A DNA stretch of 64,000 nt from Flavobacterium tegetincola DSM 22377 (GTDB lineage Bacteria; Bacteroidota; Bacteroidia; Flavobacteriales; Flavobacteriaceae). Below are positions 30,243 through 36,853 of this stretch, piece after piece. The stretch covers positions 62,001 to 126,000 of the forward strand of contig NZ_AUDN01000008.1 of assembly GCF_000425485.1 (NCBI RefSeq). The letters run 5' to 3'. How positions within the stretch are numbered: position 1 is the stretch's first letter; the number at the start of each line of letters is the position of its first letter. The notes under the pieces were generated by a model. That model saw only the letters and a program-made list of their open reading frames with translations, did not search any database and had not been told where the DNA came from. A program made the translations under genes and the position numbers.

Positions 30243-30265
30243 TTATTCTTAAAACTTAGTAAAAC

Positions 30266-30634
30266 TTATTTAAGTTCAACTACAGCTCCAGCTTCTTCTA
30301 ATGATTTTTTAAGACCTTCAGCCTCATCTTTAGTAACTCCTTCTTTAATGTTAGCAGGAGCGCTATCTACTAAATCTTTAGCTTCTTTAAGACCTAAACC
30401 AGTTAATTCTTTAACCGCTTTTACAACAGCTAATTTAGAAGCACCAGCTTCTTTAAGAACAACTGTAAATTCTGATTGCTCTTCAGCAGCAGCAGCATCT
30501 CCACCACCTGAAACCATAACAGCTGCAGCAGCAGGCTCGATACCGTACTCGTCTTTTAATATTGTTGCTAAATCGTTAACTTCTTTAACTGTTAAGTTAA
30601 CCAATTGTTCTGCGAATTGTTTCAAATCTGCCAT
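30266..30634 (-). CDS. rplL: 50S ribosomal protein L7/L12
   Basis: 122-residue stalk protein that recruits translational GTPases. The N-terminal dimerisation helices ([25 protein letters not shown]) are followed by an Ala-rich hinge around 35-52 and the conserved C-terminal domain with [19 protein letters not shown]. Of standard length. It follows rplJ after about 50 bp and ends just before a strong terminator, as usual for the last ribosomal-protein gene of this operon. Confidence 0.98.
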   Translation of the reverse strand: MADLKQFAEQLVNLTVKEVNDLATILKDEYGIEPAAAAVMVSGGGDAAAAEEQSEFTVVLKEAGASKLAVVKAVKELTGLGLKEAKDLVDSAPANIKEGVTKDEAEGLKKSLEEAGAVVELK

Positions 30635-30686
30635 TTTTTCTATCGTTTAAAATGATTTGTAAAATATAATTTATTTATTGTGCGCG

Positions 30687-31184
30687 TTATTCTGAAACCT
30701 CTTCGTCTTTGAATTGGTTTAAAAGAGCTGAAATAACTCTTTGTGCAGGAGATTGAAGCAATCCAATGATCTCTCCAATAACTTCCTCTTTCGATTTAAG
30801 TGAAGCTAATGAATCTAACAATTCATCTCCAATATAAATCTCAGAGTTAATATAAGCTCCTTTTAAAACTGGTTTTTTTGATTTCTTACGAAACTCCTTC
30901 ATAATTTTTGCTGGAGCATTCGCCACATCAGAAAAGAAAATAGCACTATTTCCTTTTAATGTTTCTGGCAATTCACCATAATTATTTTCTGAAGCTTCCA
31001 TTGCTTTTACAAGCAATGTATTCTTAACTACTGCTAATCTAATGTCTGCTTTAAAACAAGCTCTTCTTAAATTTGATGTAGCATCTGCATTTAATCCAGA
31101 AATATCTGCAACATACACTATGTTTGTACCAGCTAACTGTGCAGTTAAATCTTCAATCGCGATTGATTTTTCTTCTCTAGTCAT
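30687..31184 (-). CDS. rplJ: 50S ribosomal protein L10
   Basis: 165-residue stalk base protein (P0) that anchors L7/L12 dimers. It opens with MTREEKSIAIEDLTAQL and contains the conserved RRACFKADIRLAVVKNTLLVKAM block near 39-61 and the C-terminal helix that binds L12. Only 22 bp separate it from rplA, so the long L10 leader known from enterobacteria is absent here. The order rplK-rplA-rplJ-rplL is canonical. Confidence 0.98.
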   Translation of the reverse strand: MTREEKSIAIEDLTAQLAGTNIVYVADISGLNADATSNLRRACFKADIRLAVVKNTLLVKAMEASENNYGELPETLKGNSAIFFSDVANAPAKIMKEFRKKSKKPVLKGAYINSEIYIGDELLDSLASLKSKEEVIGEIIGLLQSPAQRVISALLNQFKDEEVSE

Positions 31185-31206
31185 CCTAAAAATTTTTAAC
31201 TACCAA

Positions 31207-31896
31207 TTATACAGCTTTAGGATCTAAAGCTATAGCAGGACTCATCGTAGATGAGATGTGGATACTTTTAACGTAAGTACCTTTCGCTGCAGTTGGTTTC
31301 ATTTTGATTAATGTTTGAATAATTTCGTGAGCATTGTCTATAATCATGTCAGATGTGAAAGAAACTCTTCCAATTCCAGCATGAACAATACCTGTTTTAT
31401 CAACTTTAAAGTCGATTTTACCTGCTTTTACTTCAGTAACTGCTTTCGCAACATCCATAGTAACAGTACCTGTTTTTGGGTTAGGCATTAAACCACGTGG
31501 TCCTAAAATACGACCTAATGGACCTAATTTACCCATTACAGCTGGCATTGTGATGATCACATCAACATCTGTCCAACCGTCTTTAATTTTTTGTAAGTAA
31601 TCATCTAAACCTACGTAGTCAGCCCCAGCAGCTTTAGCTTCCGCTTCTTTGTCTGGAGTAACCAATGCAAGAACTCTTACGTCCTTACCTGTACCGTGAG
31701 GTAGAGTAACTACACCTCTAACCATTTGATTTGCTTTTCTTGGATCTACACCCAATTTCACAGCAATATCTACTGATTCATCAAATTTTGCACTCGCAAC
31801 ATCCTTAAGCAATGCCGCAGCATCTTTCAAAGAGTAAAGCTTGTTTTTTTCGATTTTCGAAGCAGCTTCTTTTTGTTTTTTTGTCAATTTTGCCAT
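31207..31896 (-). CDS. rplA: 50S ribosomal protein L1
   Basis: 229-residue protein of the L1 stalk, also the translational repressor of its own operon in many bacteria. Conserved blocks are [24 protein letters not shown] near 38-61, the [19 protein letters not shown] stretch near 127-145 and the C-terminal [21 protein letters not shown]. It follows rplK with a 9-bp spacer, which implies coupled expression. Confidence 0.98.
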   Translation of the reverse strand: MAKLTKKQKEAASKIEKNKLYSLKDAAALLKDVASAKFDESVDIAVKLGVDPRKANQMVRGVVTLPHGTGKDVRVLALVTPDKEAEAKAAGADYVGLDDYLQKIKDGWTDVDVIITMPAVMGKLGPLGRILGPRGLMPNPKTGTVTMDVAKAVTEVKAGKIDFKVDKTGIVHAGIGRVSFTSDMIIDNAHEIIQTLIKMKPTAAKGTYVKSIHISSTMSPAIALDPKAV

Positions 31897-31905
31897 TGTC
31901 TTTTC

Positions 31906-32346
31906 TTAATTAGAAGGAGCGTCTCCCGTTACAGTTATACCCATAGATCTAGCTGTACCAGCAATCATACTCATTGCAGCTTCCAATGTGAAAGCGTTCA
32001 AATCTACCATTTTGTCTTCAGCGATTGCCTGAATCTGTGCTTGAGTTACTTTCGCAACTTTCTTACGATTCGGCTCACCAGAACCTGATTTCAATTTGGC
32101 TGCTTCTAATAATTGAACAGCAGCAGGTGGTGTTTTTACAACAAAGTCAAACGACTTGTCTTTATACACTGTAATCTGCACTGGACAAATTTTGCCGGCT
32201 TTATCTTGTGTTCTCGCATTAAATTGCTTACAGAACTCCATGATATTAACACCAGCAGCACCTAGAGCAGGTCCAACCGGTGGCGATGGATTCGCTGCAC
32301 CTCCCTTAACTTGTAGTTTAACTACTTTACTAATCTCTTTAGCCAT
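31906..32346 (-). CDS. rplK: 50S ribosomal protein L11
   Basis: 146-residue GTPase-centre protein. It has the N-terminal Pro-rich region [21 protein letters not shown] and the C-terminal rRNA-binding domain with [14 protein letters not shown]. Of standard length. The hairpin in the 65-bp spacer between nusG and this gene (32363-32386) sits where the L1-responsive leader of rplKA lies in other bacteria. Confidence 0.98.
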   Translation of the reverse strand: MAKEISKVVKLQVKGGAANPSPPVGPALGAAGVNIMEFCKQFNARTQDKAGKICPVQITVYKDKSFDFVVKTPPAAVQLLEAAKLKSGSGEPNRKKVAKVTQAQIQAIAEDKMVDLNAFTLEAAMSMIAGTARSMGITVTGDAPSN

Positions 32347-32362
32347 TGTTTTGAATTTAACA

Positions 32363-32386
32363 CCTCTATCATGGAAGTGATAGAGG
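32363..32386 (-). promoter_or_regulatory. Hairpin in the nusG-rplK spacer (possible L1 autoregulatory leader)
   Basis: CCTCTATCA / TGATAGAGG pair perfectly over 9 bp around a 6-nt loop, 17 bp before the rplK start. No T run follows, so it is not an intrinsic terminator. L1 feedback control of rplKA through a leader structure is established in other bacteria; assigning this hairpin to that role is inference. Confidence 0.45.
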
Positions 32387-32411
32387 CGGTTTATTATATG
32401 TGTAACAAATA

Positions 32412-32963
32412 TTATACTTTTTCAACTTGCATAAAACTCAATTCTAATGGTGTTTTTCTTCCGAAAATCTTAACCATTACTTCAAGTTTACGCTTTTCTT
32501 CATTGATTTTTTCAACTGTACCGTTAAATCCGTTGAAAGGTCCATCAACAACCTTAATTGTCTCACCAACATTGAAAGGAATTGTGTGTGTATCTGTTTT
32601 CACAGCCAACTCATCCACTTTACCTAACATTCTATTTACCTCAGATATTCTTAAAGGAACTGGATCTCCGTTCTTCACTTCGCCCAAAAATCCAATTACA
32701 CCTGTTATAGATTTAATAATGTGCGGTATTTCACCTGTAAGATTTGCTTCAACCATTACATAACCCGGGAAATAAACACGGTCTTTGATGATCTTTTTTC
32801 CCTCACGCATCTGCACTACTTTCTCCGTAGGCACCAATACTTGAGAAATATAATCCTCCATTCCTAATCTACTAATCTCCGTCTCAATATATGCTTTGAC
32901 TTTATTTTCTTGTCCACTTACAGCTCTAACAACATACCACTTCTTCACATTACTATCCGTCAT
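32412..32963 (-). CDS. nusG: Transcription termination/antitermination protein NusG
   Basis: Elongation factor that bridges RNA polymerase to Rho or the ribosome. The N-terminal NGN domain begins [21 protein letters not shown], and the KOW motif lies near the C-terminus ([25 protein letters not shown]). I take the ATG at 32963 ([11 protein letters not shown], 183 residues), which leaves 2 nt after the secE stop. A longer reading from a TTG at 32981 would overlap secE and adds six residues without conservation. Confidence 0.97.
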   Translation of the reverse strand: MTDSNVKKWYVVRAVSGQENKVKAYIETEISRLGMEDYISQVLVPTEKVVQMREGKKIIKDRVYFPGYVMVEANLTGEIPHIIKSITGVIGFLGEVKNGDPVPLRISEVNRMLGKVDELAVKTDTHTIPFNVGETIKVVDGPFNGFNGTVEKINEEKRKLEVMVKIFGRKTPLELSFMQVEKV

Positions 32964-32965
32964 CT

Positions 32966-33163
32966 TTATGCTTTTATCCAATTAAAAAAAATGGTCAATG
33001 CCTCTGCGAAAAATTCATCAACACCCCAAGTTGCTAACGAAAATAATATTGAAAAAACAGCAACTACAATTGTTAGACGTTGCACTTCAGCCCATTCAGG
33101 CCAAGTCACATTCAGTCTTAATTCCTCAAATGCTTCCGATATATAAGTACCAACTTTTGACAT
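32966..33163 (-). CDS. secE: Preprotein translocase subunit SecE
   Basis: 65-residue minimal SecE. An amphipathic helix (YISEAFEELRLNVTWPEWAEVQ) with the conserved W-P lies before a single transmembrane segment (LTIVVAVFSILFSLATWGV). It stabilises SecY in the inner-membrane translocon. It sits between tRNA-Trp and nusG, the usual place, and its stop lies 2 nt before the preferred nusG ATG. Confidence 0.96.
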   Translation of the reverse strand: MSKVGTYISEAFEELRLNVTWPEWAEVQRLTIVVAVFSILFSLATWGVDEFFAEALTIFFNWIKA

Positions 33164-33180
33164 TATAATTTGTTTTATTG

Positions 33181-33251
33181 CACGGGCGGAGGGATTCGAA
33201 CCCCCATCAACGGTTTTGGAGACCGCTATTCTACCCTTGAACTACGCCCGT
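33181..33251 (-). tRNA. tRNA-Trp (anticodon CCA)
   Basis: On the minus strand the acceptor arms ACGGGCG / CGCCCGT pair fully. The anticodon stem GCGGT/ACCGT encloses the loop CTCCAAA with anticodon CCA, and the T-loop TTCGAAT is present. The discriminator base is G and the 3' CCA is not encoded. It is located between tuf and secE and probably co-transcribed with them. Confidence 0.97.
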
Positions 33252-33255
33252 AATT

Positions 33256-33293
33256 AAAGCCAGTGATTTCTTTATGGAAAACCAACTGGCTTT
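33256..33293 (-). other. Hairpin between tuf and tRNA-Trp
   Basis: AAAGCCAGT / ACTGGCTTT form a 9-bp stem with a 20-nt loop just after the tuf stop. On the minus strand only a short AT stretch follows before the tRNA, so it is a weak terminator at best. It may instead protect the tuf 3' end or guide processing of the tuf/tRNA-Trp transcript. Confidence 0.5.
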
Positions 33294-33311
33294 GGTATAT
33301 TTATGAAATAA

Positions 33312-34505
33312 TTATGCTAGAATTTCAGTAACCTGACCTGCACCTACAGTTCTACCACCTTCACGGATAGCGAAACGCAAACCTACGCTCATTGCGATTG
33401 GGCTTAACAAAGATACATTGATAGTTAAGTTGTCTCCTGGCATTACCATCTCTACTCCTTCTGGAAGAGTAATAACTCCTGTTACATCAGTAGTACGTGC
33501 GTAAAACTGTGGACGGTAGTTATTATGGAATGGTGTATGACGACCACCTTCTTCTTTTTTCAAGATGTAAACCTCTGCTTTAAAGTTAGCGTGTGGCTTT
33601 ACAGATCCTGGCTTAACAATTACCATTCCTCTTTTGATATCTTCTTTAGCAACACCTCTTAACAAGATACCTGCATTATCTCCAGCCTCACCTCTATCAA
33701 GGATCTGACGGAACATTTCAATACCAGTAATAGTAGATGTCAATTTCTCAGCACCCATACCGATGATCTCAACTGGATCTCCAGTATTACAAATTCCAGT
33801 TTCGATACGACCTGTAGCAACAGTTCCACGACCTGTAATTGTAAATACATCTTCGATTGGCATCAAGAATGGTTTAGCTGTGTCTCTTTCTGGCTCTTCG
33901 ATCCAAACGTCAACCGCTTCCATCAAAGCAATAACAGTATCAACCCATTTTTGCTCACCATTCAAAGCTCCTAAAGCAGAACCTTGGATAACTGGACCAT
34001 TATCACCATCGTATTTGTAGAAAGAAAGTAAATCTCTGATTTCCATTTCTACTAATTCAAGTAATTCCTCATCATCAACCATATCCACTTTGTTCATGAA
34101 TACAACGATTCTAGGAATACCTACTTGGCGACCTAAAAGGATGTGCTCACGTGTTTGTGGCATTGGTCCATCAGTAGAAGCTACTACCAAGATAGCACCA
34201 TCCATTTGAGCAGCACCAGTAACCATGTTCTTCACGTAATCCGCGTGACCTGGACAGTCAACGTGTGCATAGTGACGGTTAGCCGTCTCATACTCTACGT
34301 GAGATGTGTTAATAGTAATACCTCTTTCTTTTTCTTCTGGAGCATTATCAATCTGGTCGAAAGATTTAGCTGCATTTTTAGAAAAACCTGCTTCAGTTAA
34401 TACTTTAGAAATTGCTGCAGTTAATGTTGTTTTTCCGTGATCTACGTGTCCAATTGTACCTATATTTAAGTGCGGTTTGGAACGGTCAAAATTCTCCTTT
34501 GCCAT
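33312..34505 (-). CDS. tuf: Elongation factor Tu
   Basis: 397-residue GTPase that delivers aminoacyl-tRNA to the ribosome. The P-loop GHVDHGKT is at 19-26, [12 protein letters not shown] follows near 80-91 and NKVD near 137-140. The switch and domain 2/3 blocks are intact and the C-terminus ends [15 protein letters not shown]. It is preceded by three tRNA genes and followed by tRNA-Trp and secE, an arrangement like the E. coli thrU-tyrU-glyT-thrT-tufB block but with no tRNA-Gly. Confidence 0.99.
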   Translation of the reverse strand: MAKENFDRSKPHLNIGTIGHVDHGKTTLTAAISKVLTEAGFSKNAAKSFDQIDNAPEEKERGITINTSHVEYETANRHYAHVDCPGHADYVKNMVTGAAQMDGAILVVASTDGPMPQTREHILLGRQVGIPRIVVFMNKVDMVDDEELLELVEMEIRDLLSFYKYDGDNGPVIQGSALGALNGEQKWVDTVIALMEAVDVWIEEPERDTAKPFLMPIEDVFTITGRGTVATGRIETGICNTGDPVEIIGMGAEKLTSTITGIEMFRQILDRGEAGDNAGILLRGVAKEDIKRGMVIVKPGSVKPHANFKAEVYILKKEEGGRHTPFHNNYRPQFYARTTDVTGVITLPEGVEMVMPGDNLTINVSLLSPIAMSVGLRFAIREGGRTVGAGQVTEILA

Positions 34506-34556
34506 GTTACTTAATTTTTAATCTTAGTTATTATTAGTGTTCAAATTCTATATTAG

Positions 34557-34631
34557 TGGAGCCAATGACGGGAATTGAACCCGTGACCTCTTCCTTACCA
34601 AGGAAGCACTCTACCCCTGAGCTACACCGGC
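34557..34631 (-). tRNA. tRNA-Thr (anticodon GGT)
   Basis: Acceptor arms GCCGGTG / CATTGGC pair with two G-U pairs. The anticodon stem CTTCC/GGAAG encloses TTGGTAA with anticodon GGT, and the T-loop TTCAATT is present. The 3' end reads T then CCA, so CCA is encoded, unlike in the neighbouring tRNAs. It lies 51 bp upstream of the tuf start. Confidence 0.96.
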
Positions 34632-34686
34632 GGTAAAGTTTTCGCTCATGATTTTTAAATTAAAAATCTTAAAACTCTTTTTATTG

Positions 34687-34767
34687 TGGGGAGAGCAGGA
34701 TTCGAACCTGCGAAGTTTACACAGCAGATTTACAGTCTGCCCTCGTTGGCCGCTTGAGTATCTCCCC
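34687..34767 (-). tRNA. tRNA-Tyr (anticodon GTA)
   Basis: Class II tRNA with a long variable arm. Acceptor arms GGGGAGA / TCTCCCC pair, the anticodon stem GCAGA/TCTGC encloses CTGTAAA with anticodon GTA, the T-loop is TTCGAAT and the discriminator is A. CCA is not encoded. Confidence 0.96.
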
Positions 34768-34797
34768 CTTTTTAAATTACAATAATTTAAAGAACAA

Positions 34798-34818
34798 ATT
34801 CCAAATCGCATTTGGAAT
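34798..34818 (-). other. Small hairpin between tRNA-Thr(TGT) and tRNA-Tyr
   Basis: Perfect 8-bp inverted repeat ATTCCAAA / TTTGGAAT with a 5-nt loop in the 58-bp spacer. There is no T run, so it may be an RNA-processing structure. Confidence 0.45.
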
Positions 34819-34825
34819 AATCTAG

Positions 34826-34899
34826 AGCCGGCGGAGGGACTCGAACCCACGACCTGCTGATTACAAATCAGCTGCTCTAGCCAACTGAGCTACGCTGGC
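34826..34899 (-). tRNA. tRNA-Thr (anticodon TGT), with stem mismatches
   Basis: The anticodon stem GCTGA/TCAGC encloses TTTGTAA with anticodon TGT, and the D arm and T-loop (TTCGAGT) look normal. The acceptor arms GCCAGCG / CGCCGGC have an A-C mismatch at pair 4, and the T stem GTGGG/CCCTC has a T-T mismatch at its second pair. It is the first gene of the tRNA-tuf unit, just downstream of a strong promoter. It is probably functional, but the two mismatches are worth checking. Confidence 0.88.
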
Positions 34900-34912
34900 A
34901 ATTATAAAAAAA

Positions 34913-34934
34913 AGCCCGCTATTTCTAACGGACT
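34913..34934 (-). terminator. Terminator of the xerC-hpf unit, overlapping the tRNA-tuf start site
   Basis: On the minus strand AGTCCG / CGGGCT (one G-T pair) form a stem with a 10-nt loop, followed by eight T (complement of 34906-34913). It lies 54 bp after the hpf stop and only 14 bp before the tRNA-Thr 5' end. Confidence 0.75.
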
Positions 34935-34935
34935 G

Positions 34936-34966
34936 CAAATGTATATCTTTTTGTTTTTTAAACAAA
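34936..34966 (-). promoter_or_regulatory. Promoter of the tRNA-Thr/tRNA-Tyr/tRNA-Thr/tuf operon
   Basis: On the minus strand TTTG (34966-34963), exactly 19 bp, then TACATTTG (34943-34936), a perfect Bacteroidetes promoter followed by CAGTC. The predicted start near 34930 lies inside the 5' arm of the upstream terminator hairpin. Confidence 0.8.
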
Positions 34967-34987
34967 ACATTTGTATCTTTTTTTTTA

Positions 34988-35290
34988 TTAAATATGCGTT
35001 CGTAATTTTTCTTTTCTCTTTACTAACAATCTTTCCAACGATTCCGAGGCAGTTTCCACGGCTTCTTCAAACGTTTTACACTGCTTCTTTACCATAAAAT
35101 CATCACCAGGTACGTTTACCTTAATTTCGACAATCTTATTTTCTTTATCGCTTGTGTTTTCAACTTTCAAGTAAATATCAGCATCCACTACCTTGTCGTA
35201 ATATTTCTCTAATTTATTCATTCGCTCTTGAATGAAATCTACTAACTTTCCATCTACTGTAAAATTCACCGCATTAACATTTACCTTCAT
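34988..35290 (-). CDS. hpf: Ribosome hibernation promoting factor (short HPF / YfiA family)
   Basis: 100-residue protein of the HPF/YfiA fold (beta-alpha-beta-beta-beta-alpha) that binds the 30S decoding region and silences ribosomes in stationary phase. The sequence opens MKVNVNAVNFTVDGKLVDFIQERMNKLEKYYDKVVDADIYLK and ends with the basic helix ESLERLLVKRKEKLRTHI. It lacks the C-terminal dimerisation domain of long HPF. It follows xerC after 18 bp and is co-transcribed with it. Confidence 0.95.
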   Translation of the reverse strand: MKVNVNAVNFTVDGKLVDFIQERMNKLEKYYDKVVDADIYLKVENTSDKENKIVEIKVNVPGDDFMVKKQCKTFEEAVETASESLERLLVKRKEKLRTHI

Positions 35291-35308
35291 AATTATTCGG
35301 TTATTTGA

Positions 35309-36211
35309 TTAAACATTATTTTTTCTCCTTGGATGAGCTGCCGCATGCGTTTTTTTTAACTCGGCAAGACTATTATGAGTATACACCTGTGTGGACGCTA
35401 AAGTAGCATGTCCCAACAAATCCTTTACTGAATTTATATCCGCTCCATTATTTAAAAGATGCGTAGCAAAAGAATGTCTTAAAATATGAGGACTTCTTTT
35501 TACCTTCTCACTAACACCACTAAAGTAGCCATTTACTAATCGATAAACAAGTGAAATATTTAATTTATTTCCTGATTTTGTAAGAAATAAAAACTCCGAA
35601 TCTTGAATAACTTCTAAATCAGCGCGTTCCTCCAAATACAATTTAATTTGCTTGGAAATTTCGGGTAATATAGGCAAAATACGCTCTTTATTTCTCTTCC
35701 CTACCACCTTTAAAGTATGCGCATGAAAATCAATGTAAGATATTTTTAATTCTATCAATTCTGCTCTACGTATTCCTGAAGCATAAAACAAATCAATGAC
35801 GAGTTTATTACGAATACCTTCAAAATCATATCCAAAAGACCCTTGCATTAAAACTGATTGAACCTCTTTTTCCGAAAATGGTATTTGAATTTTCTTACCC
35901 GTTTTCAAACTTTTAAATTTAACCAAAGGACTGACTTCAATCTGTTTTGATTTTAAAAGAAATTTATAAAATGCTTTTAGTGACGCAATTTTCCTATTGA
36001 CTGAAACGGGATTTAAACCATTATCCATTAAAAAAACAATCCAACTTCGAATTTGACTGTAATTAATTTCCGACAAATTATCCTGATCAAAATGATCAGC
36101 AATAAATTCGGCAAAATCCAATAAATCCTTTTCGTACGCACTTACCGTATGAACTGAATACTTCTTCTCATGCAGTACATATTCCTTAAATGCTATTTGA
36201 TTTTTATCCAT
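35309..36211 (-). CDS. xerC: Tyrosine recombinase XerC
   Basis: Site-specific recombinase that resolves chromosome dimers at dif. The N-terminal SAM-like DNA-binding domain (FKEYVLHEKKYSVHTVSAYEKDLLDFAEF) precedes the catalytic domain with Arg in YASGIRRAELIEL, HxxR in HILRHSFATHLL and the His/Tyr pair in LLGHATLASTQVYTH. I start at the ATG at 36211 (MDKNQIAF, 300 residues); a longer reading would run through the rpsU terminator. The ATG directly abuts that terminator's T run, and a -7 box lies in the hairpin loop. Confidence 0.93.
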   Translation of the reverse strand: MDKNQIAFKEYVLHEKKYSVHTVSAYEKDLLDFAEFIADHFDQDNLSEINYSQIRSWIVFLMDNGLNPVSVNRKIASLKAFYKFLLKSKQIEVSPLVKFKSLKTGKKIQIPFSEKEVQSVLMQGSFGYDFEGIRNKLVIDLFYASGIRRAELIELKISYIDFHAHTLKVVGKRNKERILPILPEISKQIKLYLEERADLEVIQDSEFLFLTKSGNKLNISLVYRLVNGYFSGVSEKVKRSPHILRHSFATHLLNNGADINSVKDLLGHATLASTQVYTHNSLAELKKTHAAAHPRRKNNV

Positions 36212-36218
36212 AAAAAAA

Positions 36219-36259
36219 ACCGTTAGTATCAAAGGTATTAAACTTTGACTACTAACGGT
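36219..36259 (-). terminator. rpsU terminator, carrying a possible xerC -7 box
   Basis: Stem ACCGTTAGTA / TACTAACGGT (10 bp) continues as CAAAG/CTTTG after a small internal loop. On the minus strand eight T follow (complement of 36212-36219), ending at the xerC ATG. The inner part (36230-36237) reads TACCTTTG on the minus strand, a match to the -7 consensus. Confidence 0.85.
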
Positions 36260-36283
36260 ACTTATTTTAAAAAAGCTTAGAAA

Positions 36284-36478
36284 TTAGTTTTCTAAATTGT
36301 CCTTCATATTTTGAATGTAGGCCGCTTTTTGGATTTTGATTCTGTTTACAACAGAAGGTTTGTGAAAAGCTTGACGTGAACGCAACTGACGAACAGTTCC
36401 TGTTTTATCAAATTTTCTCTTATAGCGCTTTAATGCTCTATCGATATTTTCTCCGTCTTTAATTGGTATAATTAACAT
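36284..36478 (-). CDS. rpsU: 30S ribosomal protein S21
   Basis: 64-residue basic protein with the typical start MLIIPIKDGENIDRALKRYKRKFDKTGTVRQLRSRQAFHKPSV. In Flavobacterium, bS21 helps sequester the 16S anti-Shine-Dalgarno tail, so most mRNAs lack Shine-Dalgarno sequences while rpsU keeps one and is thought to be autoregulated by it. Exactly such a site is present here (36487-36498). It is closed by a strong terminator at 36219-36259. Confidence 0.96.
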   Translation of the reverse strand: MLIIPIKDGENIDRALKRYKRKFDKTGTVRQLRSRQAFHKPSVVNRIKIQKAAYIQNMKDNLEN

Positions 36479-36486
36479 AATATAGA

Positions 36487-36498
36487 CACCCCCTTTCT
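36487..36498 (-). promoter_or_regulatory. Exceptionally long Shine-Dalgarno sequence of rpsU
   Basis: On the minus strand AGAAAGGGGGTG lies 8 nt before the rpsU ATG. It can pair over 12 bases with the usual 16S 3' tail (CACCUCCUUUCU), with a single G-U pair. None of the other genes here that I inspected has anything comparable. Confidence 0.9.
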
Positions 36499-36506
36499 TT
36501 AGTTTG

Positions 36507-36514
36507 CAAAAGTA
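36507..36514 (-). promoter_or_regulatory. -7 box of the rpsU promoter
   Basis: TACTTTTG on the minus strand fits TAnnTTTG and is followed by CA, as in other promoters here. A start near 36500 would place the Shine-Dalgarno sequence almost at the 5' end of the mRNA. No TTTG is seen 19 bp upstream. Confidence 0.5.
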
Positions 36515-36797
36515 AACAAAAATATGACTTCTAAGCTATGAATTACGACTTAATTTGAAAAGAATTTTAGCACAACTGAAACAACCTCACAAGAGAATAT
36601 AAACTTTTGAATGAAAACTTCTTTACCACACAAAATAGTATAATAACTCTTATTTACACTGCCACTTACTTTTTAACAAATACAACTATGCAAAATCTCT
36701 AAAAAACACAACATTTACCAACTAACTTCTACTGAAAAAGAAAATTGAACTTTAATAAATAATTAATGTATAGTATAACGAATAATTATAACAAAAA

Positions 36798-36827
36798 AGC
36801 CAAGAAACAATTTCTTGCATCTTGGCT
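36798..36827 (-). terminator. Terminator of the DUF2851-pspC-HhH-acyl-CoA dehydrogenase operon
   Basis: AGCCAAGA / TCTTGGCT 8-bp stem with a 14-nt loop that itself can pair, followed on the minus strand by a T run (complement of 36793-36798). Confidence 0.8.
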
Positions 36828-36853
36828 CTTTCTATTTCAATTATTCGATAAAA

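Larger units (their letters stand above)
36479..36853. other. 375-bp spacer upstream of rpsU
   Basis: It contains the rpsU Shine-Dalgarno sequence and -7 box on one side and the terminator of the acyl-CoA dehydrogenase gene (36798-36827) on the other. The AT-rich middle shows no gene. Confidence 0.6.

Noticed and set aside
32412..32981. Longer NusG from a TTG
   Set aside because: It would overlap secE by 16 bp; the ATG at 32963 gives perfect spacing and the conserved start.
33256..33293. Terminator between tuf and tRNA-Trp
   Set aside because: The stem is good but there is no proper T run, so I list it as a hairpin and treat tuf-tRNA-Trp-secE as probably co-transcribed.
36212..36232. Upstream extension of XerC
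   Set aside because: It reads through the T run of the rpsU terminator; MDKNQIAF is the natural start.
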